In this document: piece after piece, positions 1 to 5,764 of the stretch
Layout of the letters: each line of letters opens with the position of its first letter
Numbering within the stretch: position 1 is the first letter of the stretch
From: Phycisphaerales bacterium UBA966
GTDB lineage: Bacteria > Planctomycetota > Phycisphaerae > Phycisphaerales > SM1A02
Reading direction: 5' to 3'
NCBI GenBank assembly: GCA_002292895.1
Contig: DBCE01000019.1
Location: 6,830 to 12,593, forward strand
DNA length: 5,764 nucleotides
The notes under the pieces: generated by a model
What the model was told of the DNA's origin: nothing
The model's database searches: none
The model's input: only the letters and a program-made list of their open reading frames with translations
Position numbers and translations under genes: made by a program

Positions 1-2108
1 GTGACGGCATCGCTCAACTGCGCGTCCAATTCCGGCGGGCTGGCATCATCAATATCAACCTGCAAGATGAATGCTTCGCGGCTACCGAAACTACGAGCCA
101 CCTCATCAAAGTCCATGAATACGCAACTGACGGCGTTCTCTGTATAGACACTGCGAATACCGAAGAACTGCACTGCCACATCAAGCCCTGCGGCACCAAC
201 GACCCCAACGATTTCATAGTCCTTTTCCGTCTTCCCGCCACCCAGGCGAATGTGGTCGCCTGGTTTCTTGCCCCGCGCTACCAAGAACTCCTTCGCCACC
301 AGAATGCCGGCGCCGCTCTTCAGTTTCGGCAGCGCGCTCTCCGGTGTGCCTTGGATCCAGTCGAGGCGATTGATCGCCAAGAATTCTTCGGGCGGGAATC
401 CAATACACACCACATTCGGTGTGCCAATGCCCTCCACGCCAAACACGGTTTCGCCGATCACTTTCAACGGCAGATACCCGATCGGCACCGTGCCTTGCAC
501 GCCAGGTATCGCCTTGATGCGATCTTGTTCAGCCACGCTCATGCCGTTTGCTTTGAATACGAATCCGTCGGAGATGCGCACGCGCTCACTGATATCGCGC
601 ACGACCGCGGTTCCGTTGGTCCAGGTGCTGGTCAGGATGGAGACGCCAACCATGAGTGCGCCCGCGGTGAATCCCAGTCGATACGGCGCCTGTTGCACCG
701 CGCCGGAAAGCAATCCGCGCGGAACACGAAGTGCGCGCTCGATGCCGCCACTCAGCGCAGTGGCCACCAACCACAGCGCTGGCACCGAAAGCATGAACCA
801 TCCGGCGTGCAGTAACGGGATCCCCAGCAATGCGTACGTCCAGAATCGCGCCCCGCCATCCGGCACCAGTAAGAGCGCTACTTGCGCCGCGAGACAGGCG
901 AGGCCCGCAACGCCAAGCCACGCAATGCCGGCGCGCCGTGGAGCGCGCACGCGTGGCGCCAAGGCTGCCAGCGGGCTGGTGCTTGATGCTTGCCACGCAG
1001 GCCAGAGTGATCCACCGATTCCTGCCAGGAGGCTGCCACCAATGGCCAGCCCGATGCCTGCCCAACTCATGAAGAATCCATCGGAAAGCCATTCGCGGAA
1101 CCACCAACGGAGCAGGGCGGCAAGGGCCACTCCCAGCGGAACGCCGGCAATTCCCCCCGCGCCGCACAGCGCTGCGCCCGCCCACACCTGGCTCATGAAC
1201 ACCTGTCGGCGGCTTGCACCAACGCAGCGTGCAATCGCCAATTCCTTCTGCTGCTCCGCCACGGCGGTGGTCATACCGGTGCCCACAATGAACGCGCAGC
1301 TCATAAATGCAATCGCGCTGATCAGTACGAACCCCAGCCGCAATGCCAACATTTGCTTGTCGAACCCGCTGGTGTACAGCTCGCTTGGCTCCAGCGACAA
1401 CGGCTCATTGAATTCCGGCGCATGCAGCGCCACCCACGCATTCACGTCGGTTCCGGCCTTCAAAGCCACCATGACGGTGGTGACTTGATCACTGCCGTTT
1501 GCATCCACCAGCGTGGAACGATCAACCACCACGTAGGGTCGCTGTAGCGCCCCCAGTGCGGCGCGGTCAATGATGCCAGTCACCGTCAGTGCAATCGGGT
1601 CGCCGAAGCGCTGCACTTGCAATTGATCGCCGACCGCACACGCCAGTGCCTTGGCAGTGAGCGGATCAACCGCAATTTCACCAGCCTGCGCAGGCAATCG
1701 TCCAACCCGCATCTCTTGCATCCGAAAGCGAGCGTCCGTTCCTGCCTCAAGGCCGCGCGTTTGCGCTACCACGCGCCGCGGCTTGCCGTCCTCGCCGCGC
1801 CCGCCATCAGCGCGGACTAACGAGAGCGATCCACCGAGGCTCGTTGCCACAGCATCAATTTCTGGAAGCGCCCGAACCCGCTCCGCTTCGCTGGCGTCGA
1901 ACGCTGCGCCGAAACGATTGACGAGGCGCGCGTCGGTGGCGCCGATCGAGCGCCGCAGGCTTGCTTCCGCATTTCCGCGCGCCGATTCCAGTCCACAGGC
2001 AACCGCTGCCACGAGCGCGCTCGAAAGCATGACGGCAATGGCCAGGAGCGCGGTTCTACCGCGTCTCGCTGCCAAGCCCTGACGCGCGAACCACCAGGTC
2101 GCTCGCAT
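1..2108 (-). CDS. ABC transporter permease, FtsX/MacB-like with duplicated core (partial, C-terminus off window)
   Basis: Membrane subunit of an ABC transporter, partner of the ATPase encoded just upstream. By-eye translation gives 702 uninterrupted codons from ATG 2108 to the window edge. Visible order: N-terminal membrane helix (about 19-38) after a basic segment (RRGR, 15-18); extracytoplasmic MacB_PCD-like domain (about 40-250); FtsX block with helices at about 254-279, 305-331 and 349-370, including the family signature around E285-R301 (EQQKELAIARCVGASRR); two further helices (393-413, 425-448); then a second repeat with a helix at 475-497 and a second extracytoplasmic domain from about 510. 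The last three helices expected for this architecture lie beyond base 1. The duplicated layout resembles YbbP-type permeases of about 800 residues. ATG 2108 was chosen because an AAAGG lies 5 bases upstream and the resulting N-terminus (WWFARQGLAARRGRTALL) matches the family. It overlaps the ATPase gene by 53 bases. The substrate is unknown; export or lipid/lipoprotein handling is inferred from the family only. Confidence 0.93.
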   Translation of the reverse strand, partial: MRATWWFARQGLAARRGRTALLAIAVMLSSALVAAVACGLESARGNAEASLRRSIGATDARLVNRFGAAFDASEAERVRALPEIDAVATSLGGSLSLVRADGGRGEDGKPRRVVAQTRGLEAGTDARFRMQEMRVGRLPAQAGEIAVDPLTAKALACAVGDQLQVQRFGDPIALTVTGIIDRAALGALQRPYVVVDRSTLVDANGSDQVTTVMVALKAGTDVNAWVALHAPEFNEPLSLEPSELYTSGFDKQMLALRLGFVLISAIAFMSCAFIVGTGMTTAVAEQQKELAIARCVGASRRQVFMSQVWAGAALCGAGGIAGVPLGVALAALLRWWFREWLSDGFFMSWAGIGLAIGGSLLAGIGGSLWPAWQASSTSPLAALAPRVRAPRRAGIAWLGVAGLACLAAQVALLLVPDGGARFWTYALLGIPLLHAGWFMLSVPALWLVATALSGGIERALRVPRGLLSGAVQQAPYRLGFTAGALMVGVSILTSTWTNGTAVVRDISERVRISDGFVFKANGMSVAEQDRIKAIPGVQGTVPIGYLPLKVIGETVFGVEGIGTPNVVCIGFPPEEFLAINRLDWIQGTPESALPKLKSGAGILVAKEFLVARGKKPGDHIRLGGGKTEKDYEIVGVVGAAGLDVAVQFFGIRSVYTENAVSCVFMDFDEVARSFGSREAFILQVDIDDASPPELDAQLSDAV

Positions 2109-2856
2109 GCATGCCTTTCGTATCAAAGCCGCCGGCGACGATGCCGTCGCGAATCACAAATACATGTTTGCAGTGCGCAGCCGCGGCGGGCTCATGCGTC
2201 ACCATCAGAACCACCATCTGTCGTTCATGAGCAAGCGTGTCCAACATCTTCCACATGCGTTCGCTGTTGGCGCTGTCAAGTGCTCCAGTTGGTTCATCAG
2301 CAAACAAGACCGACGGTTCAAAGAGCAGCGCACGCGCAATCGCCACGCGCTGTTGCTCACCGCCAGAGAGTGCTTCAGGTCGATGCGTGGCGCGTTCAGC
2401 AAGGCCGAGCGTTCCAAGGAGTTCGCGCGCACGCTTCTCGAGCGGACCGCGCGCGGCGCCGTCCAAGATGCCCGGAAGCATGACATTATCAATGGCGTTG
2501 AGCGTCGGAAGCAGGTTGTACTGCTGAAATACCACGCCGATTCGCTTGCGACGGTGCAGGGTCAGTTCCCGCTCATTCATCTGATCGATGCGCGCGCCCG
2601 CAACTTCAATCTCCCCAGCATCCGGGCGATCAAGTCCCGCTAAGAGGTAGAGGAGCGTGCTCTTGCCGCTTCCCGATGAACCCATGATTCCATAGAAGCC
2701 CGGCTCGCGAATCTCCAAATTCGCGCCGCGCAGCGCTTCCACTGGACGCTCGCCGGTGCGGTAGGTCTTGCGCACCGCTCGGGCGCAGATAAATGCTGCG
2801 CCAGATGGCTTTGGCGCCGCAGCACCGGACGAGAGATTCAGCTGGCTCGTGTTCAT
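2056..2856 (-). CDS. ABC transporter ATP-binding protein, MacB/LolD family
   Basis: Cytoplasmic ATPase of 266 residues that powers the FtsX-type permease encoded next. All nucleotide-binding elements are intact: Walker A GSSGSGKST (59-67), Q-loop at Q111 in VVFQQYNLLP, signature LSGGEQQR (163-170), Walker B VLFADEP (183-189, catalytic E188), D-loop ALD (192-194) and H-loop H221. The form FQQYNLLPTLNAIDNVMLP and the DEPTGALD motif place it in the MacB/LolD/YbbA subgroup, not among importer ATPases. Length is slightly above the usual 220-240 because of an N-terminal extension of about 20 residues and a short C-terminal tail. ATG 2856 is the first start after an in-frame TGA at 2865-2863; only a weak GAG lies about 9 bases upstream. 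gcvH is 68 bases upstream on the same strand and no convincing terminator separates them, so co-transcription is possible. The final 53 bases also encode the permease N-terminus. Confidence 0.96.
   Translation of the reverse strand: MNTSQLNLSSGAAAPKPSGAAFICARAVRKTYRTGERPVEALRGANLEIREPGFYGIMGSSGSGKSTLLYLLAGLDRPDAGEIEVAGARIDQMNERELTLHRRKRIGVVFQQYNLLPTLNAIDNVMLPGILDGAARGPLEKRARELLGTLGLAERATHRPEALSGGEQQRVAIARALLFEPSVLFADEPTGALDSANSERMWKMLDTLAHERQMVVLMVTHEPAAAAHCKHVFVIRDGIVAGGFDTKGMHASDLVVRASGLGSETR
2114..2118 (-). promoter_or_regulatory. Internal ribosome binding site for the permease
   Basis: On the minus strand AAAGG (2118-2114) is followed after 5 bases by ATG 2108. It lies inside the ATPase coding region, where it encodes the Lys-Gly of DTKGMH. 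It supports ATG 2108 over the downstream TTG at 2075 as the permease start. A second ATG at 2112 is in the ATPase frame and is an internal Met codon of that gene. Confidence 0.6.
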
Positions 2857-2924
2857 GTGCCATCACTCGCGCGCGATTGGCTCGGGGTGGCGAGCACCTG
2901 GTCGGGCTTGGCCCGCATCACGGA

Positions 2925-3308
2925 TTAGTGACCGTTCTTTGCGTCGTACGTCTTGGCATCCATCAAGTCGGCAGCCTTGGAGAGGTCGCAATCAGAGAGG
3001 CGCACTAGCCAACCCTTGCCGTATGGATCACTGTTCAAGAGCGACGGATCCTTGTGCGCGGCTTCATTGCTGGCCACCACTGTTCCGGCGCATGGAACAT
3101 AGATCTCACTGCTGGTCTTCACACTCTCTACCTCGCCGACCGTTCCGCCCGCGGTGATCTTCGTTCCATCGGCCTTCATTTCCACGAAGGTGATATCCGT
3201 GAGTGCGTCGGCGGCGTGCTGGGTGATGCCCATGGTGACCGTTCCGTCCGTCTCCTGACGGAACCACTCATGCGTCTCGCTGAACCGGCAGTTGGCGGGG
3301 GTAGACAT
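2925..3308 (-). CDS. gcvH: Glycine cleavage system H protein
   Basis: Lipoyl carrier protein of 127 residues, about the normal length of the family. It shuttles the aminomethyl group from the P protein (glycine decarboxylase) to the T protein and is reoxidised by the L protein, so it acts in glycine breakdown and one-carbon supply in the cytoplasm. Evidence: N-terminal RFSETHEWFR (8-17), GITQHAADALTDI (27-39) and the lipoylation site VGEVESVKTSSEIYVP, with K64 as the modified lysine, followed by the conserved G75 and the NSDPYGKGWLVRL segment (92-104). ATG 3308 is set by a strong AGGAG 7 bases upstream; the frame stays open much further upstream but that part resembles nothing in the family. 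No gcvT, gcvP or lipoate ligase gene is visible: the upstream neighbour is divergent and downstream lies an ABC transporter. It may therefore be detached from the rest of the glycine cleavage genes. Confidence 0.98.
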   Translation of the reverse strand: MSTPANCRFSETHEWFRQETDGTVTMGITQHAADALTDITFVEMKADGTKITAGGTVGEVESVKTSSEIYVPCAGTVVASNEAAHKDPSLLNSDPYGKGWLVRLSDCDLSKAADLMDAKTYDAKNGH

Positions 3309-3315
3309 CAATCTT

Positions 3316-3320
3316 CTCCT
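3316..3320 (-). promoter_or_regulatory. gcvH ribosome binding site
   Basis: AGGAG on the minus strand (3320-3316), 7 bases before ATG 3308. It is the best Shine-Dalgarno sequence in the window and decides the gcvH start against the longer open frame that continues upstream to about 3776. Confidence 0.85.
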
Positions 3321-3340
3321 GAATGCGGTGGGTCGGGGCT

Positions 3341-3358
3341 GATTCGCACATGCGGATC
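3341..3358. promoter_or_regulatory. Imperfect palindrome in the gcvH leader (candidate operator or hairpin)
   Basis: GATTCGCA-CA-TGCGGATC: two 8-base arms around a 2-base centre with one mismatched pair. It sits between the candidate gcvH -10 box and the gcvH start, about 10-27 bases after the inferred transcription start. The position would suit a repressor site. A 2-base loop makes a stable RNA hairpin less likely. Function is inferred from position only. Confidence 0.3.
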
Positions 3359-3374
3359 CTCCGTCGAGGCGGGA

Positions 3375-3380
3375 ATCATA
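3375..3380 (-). promoter_or_regulatory. Candidate -10 box of the gcvH promoter
   Basis: TATGAT on the minus strand (3380-3375) matches the sigma-70-type TATAAT at 5 of 6 bases and is a rare AT-rich spot in this GC-rich region. It would give transcription from near 3368 and a leader of about 60 bases before gcvH. No good -35 hexamer is seen; at 17-base spacing the sequence is GACTCA, so the promoter is weak, activator-dependent or wrongly assigned. Confidence 0.4.
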
Positions 3381-3392
3381 GCCGTGCGTGTA

Positions 3393-3403
3393 GACTCTGA
3401 GTC
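3393..3403. promoter_or_regulatory. Perfect short palindrome in the divergent promoter region
   Basis: GACTC-T-GAGTC, 5-base arms around one base. It overlaps the place where the gcvH -35 element would lie and is 27 bases before the TIM-barrel gene start. A regulator bound here could affect both transcription directions. It is short enough to occur by chance. Confidence 0.3.
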
Positions 3404-3429
3404 GCGGCTCGTTGGCCGTCCCCCACCAC

Positions 3430-4248
3430 ATGCTCCTCACTCTTTCTTCCCGATCCCTGCAGTACGTGAAGCGTGCCAAGCGCGCACTTGAGCCGATGGA
3501 GATTCCGGACTTCGCGGCCGAGGAATTGGGCGTAAAGGGAATCAACGCCAATACGGCGCTGCTGCGCGGAATGGTCGCCAAGGATCTTGAGCGCCTGCGC
3601 GATCGCGCCGACCGCGCGCGTTGCCCAATTCTGGTGTTAGTGGACGAAGCGCCGTTGGACTTTGGTCCGGACGCCGGCCCCATGTCAATCCAGCGCATTG
3701 AGCGGCTGGGGATGGCTGCAAGCAAACTTGGAGCACCCGCGGTTGCTGTTGAACTCAGCGCGCTTCCGGCCGCCAACTTCGATGCCTACGCGGCCAATAT
3801 CAAGCGCTCTTTAGTGGCGCTTGATCGATTCGATACGCATCTTCTCTTGCGCCCCGGCACTGGCCCGGCTGGCGACCCTCAGAAGATTGCGGACCTCATC
3901 AAGAAGATCGGCGGCTTCCGTATTGGAAGTATGCCCACCTTTGCACATGCAGCGGCCTCGGGTGATGCTGAAGGCACGCTCCGCAAGCTTGCCCCATATG
4001 CGCAGGCCGTCGAGGCCAGTATCAAGGGTTTCGGCAAGACCGGCAAGCATGATGCGTGGGACCTTGCCAAGCTCCTCGATGCGGTTCGCACCGTTGGCTA
4101 CCAGAACACGCTTTGTATTGACTACTCCGCCAAGGCCGATCCGATTGGCAACATCGAACTCGCCCGCGACCTCTTTGCCGCTGAGATTGATCCGGTAGAA
4201 ATTGAGGATGAGGAAGAAGCTGAGGGCGAGGCCGAGGTGGCGCCGTGA
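3430..4248 (+). CDS. Xylose-isomerase-like TIM-barrel protein, divergent (function unknown)
   Basis: Predicted cytoplasmic protein of 272 residues with the pattern of the sugar phosphate isomerase/epimerase and AP-endonuclease-2 TIM-barrel superfamily: alternating strands and helices such as AAEELGVKGINAN (29-41), CPILVLVDEAP (65-75), GAPAVAVEL (101-109), HLLLRPG (137-143), GFRIGSMPTFAHAAASGD (162-179) and GYQNTLCIDYSAKADP (223-238). By-eye alignment puts R141, T170, S197 and D231 where Glu, Asp, His and Glu ligands usually sit; H173 remains. It may be catalytically altered or not an enzyme. The C-terminus (254-272) is a strongly acidic tail. ATG 3430 gives MLLTLSSRSL, a reasonable first strand; a TTG at 3412 would add six residues. 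Neither has a clear Shine-Dalgarno sequence. It is first in a group with cmk and plsC and overlaps cmk by 4 bases. The fold is fairly sure, the function unknown. Confidence 0.85.
   Translation: MLLTLSSRSLQYVKRAKRALEPMEIPDFAAEELGVKGINANTALLRGMVAKDLERLRDRADRARCPILVLVDEAPLDFGPDAGPMSIQRIERLGMAASKLGAPAVAVELSALPAANFDAYAANIKRSLVALDRFDTHLLLRPGTGPAGDPQKIADLIKKIGGFRIGSMPTFAHAAASGDAEGTLRKLAPYAQAVEASIKGFGKTGKHDAWDLAKLLDAVRTVGYQNTLCIDYSAKADPIGNIELARDLFAAEIDPVEIEDEEEAEGEAEVAP
4234..4237 (+). promoter_or_regulatory. cmk ribosome binding site
   Basis: GAGG, 7 bases before GTG 4245, inside the last codons of the TIM-barrel gene. It supports the GTG as the cmk start over the in-frame ATG at 4275, which falls at Met11 of the P-loop strand and would remove its beginning. 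Confidence 0.6.
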
Positions 4249-4967
4249 CCGCAGCGTCGGGCGTGATCGTCACCATGGACGGCCCGGCCGGCACGGGAAA
4301 GAGTTCGGTTGCTTGGAAACTGGCGCAACGACTTGGACTTGAGGTGCTTGATACGGGCGCCATGTACCGCGCCGCAGCCGTTGTTGCGCTTGATGAAGGC
4401 GTGCCAGCCGATGACGGTGTGGCGCTCGCCGCGCGTATCGCGGAAGAAGGATTAGCGTTCGATTGGTCGTTCCGTCCACCGCGGCTGCTGCTCGGTGGTC
4501 GTGATCTCACCGAGCGCATTCGTGATGCGGATATCAATGTTGCAGTGAGTGTGGTGGCGCGCCAGCCCGCGTTGCGAGCCGCTATGGTTGAGGCGCAACG
4601 TGTCATCGGCCGCGCGCATCCACGGTTAGTCACCGAAGGCCGCGATCAAGGATCGGTGGTGTTTCCGGATGCTGTGGTGCGCTTTTATTTAGATGCGCAT
4701 CCAGAAGTTCGCGCGCGCCGCCGTGTTGACCAAATGCGTGCGCAGGGTCGGCCCGCGGATTACGAAGCAGTATTGCGCGCCATTCAACAGCGCGATCATC
4801 TTGATGAAACCCGCGTTGATGGCCCGTTGGTCTGTGCGCCCGGCGCGCAGCGGATCGATACCAGTGGTCTCACGCTTGACCAAGTAGTGCTTGAACTGGA
4901 GCGCCGCACGCGCATCGCCGTTCCAGCGGACCTTCTTTCACCGTCACGAGCGGTGCAGACTGCATGA
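4245..4967 (+). CDS. cmk: (d)CMP kinase (cytidylate kinase)
   Basis: Cytoplasmic kinase of 240 residues, close to the usual 220-230, that transfers phosphate from ATP to CMP and dCMP, returning CMP released by RNA turnover and phospholipid synthesis to the CTP pool. Evidence: P-loop GPAGTGKSS (13-21), the CMP-binding DTGAMYR (36-42), INVAVSVVARQPALRAAMVEAQR (97-119) with the conserved Arg and Gln-Arg, EGRDQGSVVFPDA (131-143), the Arg-rich lid ARRRVDQM, and RDHLDETRVDGPL followed by IDTS. The residue after the GRD aspartate is Gln135 where enterobacterial enzymes have a hydrophobic residue. GTG start overlaps the TIM-barrel stop (GTGA), and the cmk stop overlaps the plsC start (ATGA), so translation is probably coupled on both sides. 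Residues after about 225 are a poorly conserved tail. Confidence 0.97.
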   Translation: MTAASGVIVTMDGPAGTGKSSVAWKLAQRLGLEVLDTGAMYRAAAVVALDEGVPADDGVALAARIAEEGLAFDWSFRPPRLLLGGRDLTERIRDADINVAVSVVARQPALRAAMVEAQRVIGRAHPRLVTEGRDQGSVVFPDAVVRFYLDAHPEVRARRRVDQMRAQGRPADYEAVLRAIQQRDHLDETRVDGPLVCAPGAQRIDTSGLTLDQVVLELERRTRIAVPADLLSPSRAVQTA

Positions 4968-5713
4968 TCACGCTCTTTCAGGCGAAACGCCGTGCTCCCG
5001 GCCGCGGTGCGGTGAGTGTTGCGTGGTTCAGCGCCTGCGCCTTCATCGTGTTCTACACCTTGCGCCTGATTTGGGGATTTCGCTGCACCGGGCAGGAGCG
5101 ACTGCCGCGTGAGGGCGGCATTCTGGTGGTGAGCAATCATCAGAGTTTGCTTGATCCGCCAGCGTGCGGCAGTGCCACGCGCGAGCGTCCGTACACCATC
5201 ATTGCACGCGAGAGTTTGTTTCGATTTCGCCCCTTTGCCATGCTGATTCGTAGCTACGGCGCGGTGCCCATTGAGCGCGGCTCCGGTGATCTTGGCGCAT
5301 TACGCACGGCGATCAAACAATTGGGTATGGGTCGCGCGGTGTTCATGTTCCCGGAAGGAACCCGCAACGATGATGGTCGTACCAAGGCATTCAAGCCGGG
5401 TATTGCGCTGCTTGCGCGTCGCGCCAAGGCGACGATCGTTCCGATGGCGATTGAGGGAGCGCATGATATTTGGCCAAAGTCGCGGCGCTGGCCATTCTTA
5501 CACGGCAAGCTGCAGGCAGAAATTGGCGAACCGATTTCGCCAGAGACGGTGGAGCTGTGGTCGGCTGAAGGACCGGATGTGTTCTTAGAGAATCTCCGTT
5601 CGCGCATTGAAGAGTTGCGCATGCGCTGCCGCGCGAAATTGCGCGAGCGCACGCGCGGTGCCTTCCCACCACCTGGCGCTGCGGATCGCCCGTATTGGGA
5701 AGACGACGCGTGA
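4964..5713 (+). CDS. plsC: 1-acyl-sn-glycerol-3-phosphate acyltransferase (PlsC family)
   Basis: Membrane-associated acyltransferase of 249 residues, typical for the family. It acylates lysophosphatidic acid to phosphatidic acid, the precursor of CDP-diacylglycerol and all phospholipids. All four family motifs are present: catalytic NHQSLLD (H59 and D64 of HX4D), GAVPIERG (99-106), FPEGTR (129-134) and IVPMAIEG (158-165). A hydrophobic segment at about 17-39 should anchor the N-terminus in the membrane. The C-terminus is basic (RCRAKLRERTR) then proline-rich and acidic. ATG 4964 overlaps the cmk stop by 4 bases; there is only a weak upstream purine run, which suits translational coupling. cmk-plsC adjacency is common in bacteria and fits a phospholipid-precursor role. 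Related lysophospholipid or ornithine-lipid acyltransferases share these motifs, so exact substrate is inferred. Confidence 0.93.
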   Translation: MITLFQAKRRAPGRGAVSVAWFSACAFIVFYTLRLIWGFRCTGQERLPREGGILVVSNHQSLLDPPACGSATRERPYTIIARESLFRFRPFAMLIRSYGAVPIERGSGDLGALRTAIKQLGMGRAVFMFPEGTRNDDGRTKAFKPGIALLARRAKATIVPMAIEGAHDIWPKSRRWPFLHGKLQAEIGEPISPETVELWSAEGPDVFLENLRSRIEELRMRCRAKLRERTRGAFPPPGAADRPYWEDDA

Positions 5714-5764
5714 CCGACGACGCGCCGCTGGAGCCACGCCCGCCGCTACCGCCACGCGCGCCGC
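5710..5764 (+). CDS. Start of an unidentified proline-rich protein (partial, cut by window edge)
   Basis: GTG 5710 overlaps the plsC stop in a GTGA arrangement like the one at the TIM-barrel/cmk junction, and GGGAAG (5697-5702) lies 7 bases upstream. The frame is open to the window end and reads MTDDAPLEPRPPLPPRAP: an acidic beginning followed by a proline-rich stretch, as often seen in disordered cytoplasmic tails before a membrane or catalytic domain. Eighteen codons do not permit identification. The arrangement suggests it belongs to the cmk-plsC transcription unit. Confidence 0.55.
   Translation, partial: MTDDAPLEPRPPLPPRAP

Noticed and set aside
250..1488. Long plus-strand open frame (412 codons)
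   Set aside because: It lies antisense to the continuous permease frame, which translates without a break into a recognisable FtsX-type protein. The plus-strand product is rich in Pro, Ala, Ser and Arg with no recognisable motif, as expected for a GC-rich shadow frame.
2107..2643. Plus-strand open frame opposite the ABC ATPase
   Set aside because: The minus strand encodes an ATPase with every expected motif; the antisense product shows no domain and has no ribosome binding site.
2903..2915. Hairpin CGGGC-TTG-GCCCG between gcvH and the ATPase gene as a terminator
   Set aside because: A 5-base stem with a 3-base loop and no following T-run on either strand; too weak to call an intrinsic terminator in GC-rich DNA.
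3309..3374. Glycine riboswitch in the gcvH leader
   Set aside because: The inferred leader is only about 60 bases and shows none of the conserved glycine aptamer core; a tandem or single aptamer would need more space.
3391..3396. TAGACT as a -10 box for the TIM-barrel/cmk/plsC operon
   Set aside because: Only a partial match, with GGCGGG at the -35 position; the operon must have a promoter nearby but this sequence does not identify it.
3309..3776. Upstream extension of the gcvH reading frame
   Set aside because: The frame is open to 3776, but the extension resembles no H protein, runs antisense into the TIM-barrel gene, and a strong AGGAG fixes the start at 3308.
4022..4633. Minus-strand open frame of 203 codons opposite the TIM-barrel and cmk genes
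   Set aside because: It spans the antisense of two recognisable genes and gives a low-complexity Ser/Ala/Arg-rich product typical of shadow frames.

Overview
This GC-rich window contains seven protein-coding genes in two divergent groups, five complete and two cut by the window edges. There are no RNA genes, CRISPR arrays, insertion sequences or prophage signs, and the DNA is almost fully coding. It looks like ordinary chromosome from a free-living bacterium. A planctomycete-type origin is a weak guess, based on an unusual cytidylate kinase motif (GRDQG) and on the TIM-barrel gene beside cmk. No taxonomic marker gene is present.

Left group, minus strand, read from about 3380 down to 1. A candidate promoter precedes gcvH (3308-2925), the lipoyl carrier of the glycine cleavage system. 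After a 68-base gap comes an ABC transporter made of a MacB/LolD-type ATPase (2856-2056) and a large FtsX-type permease (2108 to beyond base 1). The permease starts inside the ATPase gene with a 53-base overlap and its own Shine-Dalgarno sequence. It is read through 702 codons without a break, and its C-terminal part lies outside the window. The pair resembles the YbbA-YbbP class of exporters or lipid/lipoprotein-handling systems. The substrate cannot be read from the sequence.

Intergenic region 3309-3429. These 121 bases separate the two groups and hold a good -10 box facing gcvH plus two short palindromes that could be operators. There is no room for, and no sign of, a glycine riboswitch.

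Right group, plus strand, 3430 to the right edge. A xylose-isomerase-like TIM-barrel protein that appears to lack most of the usual metal ligands is followed by cmk ((d)CMP kinase), plsC (1-acyl-glycerol-3-phosphate acyltransferase) and the first 18 codons of a proline-rich protein. Each junction is a 4-base start/stop overlap (GTGA, ATGA, GTGA), so the genes are very probably co-transcribed and translationally coupled. cmk and plsC are both housekeeping: CMP recycling feeds CTP and CDP-diacylglycerol synthesis, and PlsC makes the phosphatidic acid that CTP activates, so a phospholipid-precursor link is plausible. The role of the TIM-barrel protein in this set is unknown and is the most interesting question here.
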